From positions 1-60,820 of the forward strand of contig CAYJIZ010000016.1 in assembly GCA_964370395.1 (NCBI GenBank): 60,820 bases of DNA, given 5' to 3'. The stretch is from JBGUVL01 sp964370395. Its GTDB lineage: Bacteria; Bacillota_I; Bacilli_A; Erysipelotrichales; Erysipelotrichaceae. Below the pieces are notes generated by a model. The model made no database searches, was not told the origin of the DNA, and saw only the letters and a list, made by a program, of their open reading frames with translations. This document shows positions 59,409-60,820 of this stretch, in pieces. The position numbers and the translations under genes were made by a program. Numbering within the stretch: the stretch's first letter is position 1; the number at the start of each line of letters is the position of its first letter.

Positions 59409-60386
59409 ATGAAGAGGAAGTTATTGATTGGAATTGCTTGTATAGTAGTGGTAGTAGCAGTAGGTTTAGTAGTAAGAAATGAAGAGGCTTCGGCACATCC
59501 AGGAAGAAAAGAACCTAATGGATGTCATTATTGTCGTACAAATTGTGCTCAATATGGATTGAAGCAAGATGAATACCATTGCCATAATGGCGATAGTACT
59601 TCAACTAGTCAAGGAGGAAGTACTCCAGTAGTAAACAATCCTGAACCAAGTACGACAGATGTGGCAGAGCAACAAAGAGTATCAGTTGAAAGCCAAACAA
59701 GTTTAGGACAAAGCGAAGGATACAATTTTAAAATAAGTAATCCTAATGCGAATATGCCTAGTTTAGCTGGACAATCGCAAGCATATGTTGATGCATACCA
59801 AGAAGCATTTAATAGAGCGAAGCTTGAGTTAACAACTAAGAGTACACAATTAGCTGATGAAAATGCTAAAAAAGATGCAACAACATTAGATGAAATGAAC
59901 TTGCAAGTTCCTAGTGGTGTAATCGAAACTGATTATTTAAAAGAGTACAAAGATAAGTTTGAACAGTATGAATCAACTTATTTAGAAACAATTATCAAAG
60001 TTGCGAAGCAAAATGCGGAACTAACTGTTTTTAATAAAAAAGATTTTAGTGATAAAAATGATTATACTTTGGAAAAAGAAAAGAAAACCTACGTCAAATA
60101 TTATAAAATCGCTTATAAAGATTATAAAAAAGATTTAAAAGAGTTGAAAAATGAAGTAATTAGTAGAGCTGAAGAAGATTCTGAAAAGAATGTGAAATTT
60201 TTAAACAAGTACAAAGAGTTCAAGGTATATGATGAACTGGTTGATTTATATAATAAAACATATGATGAAGCAGGAGGTTTTAATATCTTGTCTGCAATTG
60301 TTGGTATCGCAGCAATTGGAGGAATTGGTTATTTCTTCTTTAAGAAAAAGAATAATAAATTTAAAAAAGACAATAACTTAGCATAA
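59409..60386 (+). CDS. YHYH-type surface protein with C-terminal membrane anchor
   Basis: A 325-aa exported protein. Signal/membrane segment at about 4-22; then AHPGRKEPNGCHYCRTNCAQ...YHCHNG, the Cys/His-rich 'YHYH' module found in surface and calcium-binding-type proteins of Firmicutes (here YHCH). A Ser/Thr linker, a long Lys/Glu-rich helical region (about 115-290, coiled-coil-like) and a C-terminal hydrophobic segment (ILSAIVGIAAIGGIGYFFF) followed by a Lys-rich tail complete it. It is anchored at the outer face at both ends or after signal cleavage at the C-terminus. Function unknown. ATG follows GGAGGGAA. Confidence 0.75.
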   Translation: MKRKLLIGIACIVVVVAVGLVVRNEEASAHPGRKEPNGCHYCRTNCAQYGLKQDEYHCHNGDSTSTSQGGSTPVVNNPEPSTTDVAEQQRVSVESQTSLGQSEGYNFKISNPNANMPSLAGQSQAYVDAYQEAFNRAKLELTTKSTQLADENAKKDATTLDEMNLQVPSGVIETDYLKEYKDKFEQYESTYLETIIKVAKQNAELTVFNKKDFSDKNDYTLEKEKKTYVKYYKIAYKDYKKDLKELKNEVISRAEEDSEKNVKFLNKYKEFKVYDELVDLYNKTYDEAGGFNILSAIVGIAAIGGIGYFFFKKKNNKFKKDNNLA

Positions 60387-60395
60387 TAGAAAAAG

Positions 60396-60433
60396 AGATG
60401 TTACATATTTTTGATATGTGACATCTTTTTTTG
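60396..60433 (+). terminator. Terminator of the YHYH gene
   Basis: AGATGTTACATAT (60396-60408) pairs with ATATGTGACATCT (60414-60426), one mismatch, followed by TTTTTTT. Confidence 0.9.
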
Positions 60434-60487
60434 TTTGAAGAATGGAAAATTACTATATAATAGAAGAGTAAAAGGTAGGGAAAATTT

Positions 60488-60775
60488 ATGAAGGAAAACA
60501 AGACAGTTCTGTTTTTTGGTAATGGGTTGAATCGAGTTTATGATGATCAAATTGAATGGGGAGCGTTATTAAAAAGCTTAGCAAATGAATTTAAAGTTGA
60601 TTTTGACGAGTCCATTCCTTTTACTATGGAATTTGAGCGATTGGTTAATCAAATGTATGAGAGTCATCCGATGCCTTTTGATGAAAAAAATAATTATTAT
60701 GACTTATTAAAAAGTAAAATTAGTAAAAAGGTAGTAAGTACAGATCATAAAACGAAGCAGTTATATTTGAAGTAG
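60488..60775 (+). pseudogene. N-terminal fragment of a SIR2-like domain protein
   Basis: A 95-codon frame with promoter-like TTGTTT-N17-TATATA upstream and a moderate ribosome site (AGGTAGGGA). It begins KTVLFFGNGLNRVYDD followed by WGALLKSLANEF, the NAD-binding start (GNG-type loop) of SIR2_2-like proteins, which are normally 300 aa or longer. The frame stops at TAG 60773-60775 and no continuation is visible in the last 45 nt of the window. It is either truncated, frame-broken, or a short derived protein. SIR2 domains occur in several antiphage systems, but no partner is in view. Confidence 0.5.
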
Positions 60776-60820
60776 TAAAATAAAAGTAGACACACAAAAA
60801 GTACAAAAATGTATTTAAAG

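Overview
The window is a 60.8-kb stretch of a low-GC chromosome with tightly packed genes, strong AGGAGG-type ribosome sites and many intrinsic terminators. Gene content points to a Firmicute, most likely an Erysipelotrichia relative: a DUF3196-like gene directly before tig, radC-mreC-mreD without mreB, a Bacillus-type YfhO/GtrA/GT2 glycosylation module and a clostridial-style polyamine operon. This placement is inference from gene families; no rRNA marker is present. There is one 100-N assembly gap (33963-34062).

Layout. 0-6.3 kb: rluF, a lipoprotein, a small one-membrane-segment peptide, radC-mreC-mreD, a ZnuA-like lipoprotein without the usual metal ligands, and a YfcE-type phosphoesterase. 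6.3-15.4 kb: a catabolic cluster. An iron-type alcohol dehydrogenase and a DeoR regulator on the minus strand face an operon of NhaC-like transporter, methylthioribose kinase (mtnK), methylthioribose-1-phosphate isomerase (mtnA), a 2-hydroxyacid dehydrogenase, an FGGY kinase and a class II aldolase. This resembles a 'DHAP shunt' for 5-methylthioribose or 5-deoxyribose. 15.4-21.2 kb: ogt, a decayed MerR gene, a LysR/YeiH pair, a cation/proton antiporter behind a probable fluoride riboswitch, and dinB. 21.3-27.4 kb: a 2024-residue GH89 surface glycosidase. 27.6-35.5 kb: tRNA-Arg, a YfhO-GtrA-GT2 glycosylation operon, a PIG-L deacetylase and a two-component system. The kinase gene is interrupted only by an artefactual gap. 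35.5-42.4 kb: DUF3196-like gene, tig, lon, engB, a membrane methyltransferase and AlkC. 42.4-50.6 kb: VanY-like peptidase, divergent aconitase versus citrate synthase-isocitrate dehydrogenase, a HAD phosphatase and two VOC proteins. 50.7-59.3 kb: tRNA-Trp, AlkD-like glycosylase, a Kv-type channel, a large structured RNA of unassigned class, then a six-gene polyamine operon. The window ends with a YHYH-type surface protein and a 95-codon SIR2-like fragment.

How the parts fit. The polyamine operon encodes arginine to agmatine to putrescine, then two separate aminopropylation routes: SpeD/SpeE, and the carboxyspermidine dehydrogenase/decarboxylase pair. SpeD/SpeE releases methylthioadenosine; once this is cleaved to methylthioribose, the 9.9-15.4 kb cluster could recycle it to dihydroxyacetone phosphate plus an aldehyde that the neighbouring alcohol dehydrogenase could reduce. 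Acn, CitZ and Icd form the oxidative branch to 2-oxoglutarate.

The best candidates for something undescribed are the ~300-nt structured RNA with its own promoter upstream of speD (52622-53020), and the extended MTR/deoxy-sugar operon with its extra kinase and dehydrogenase.
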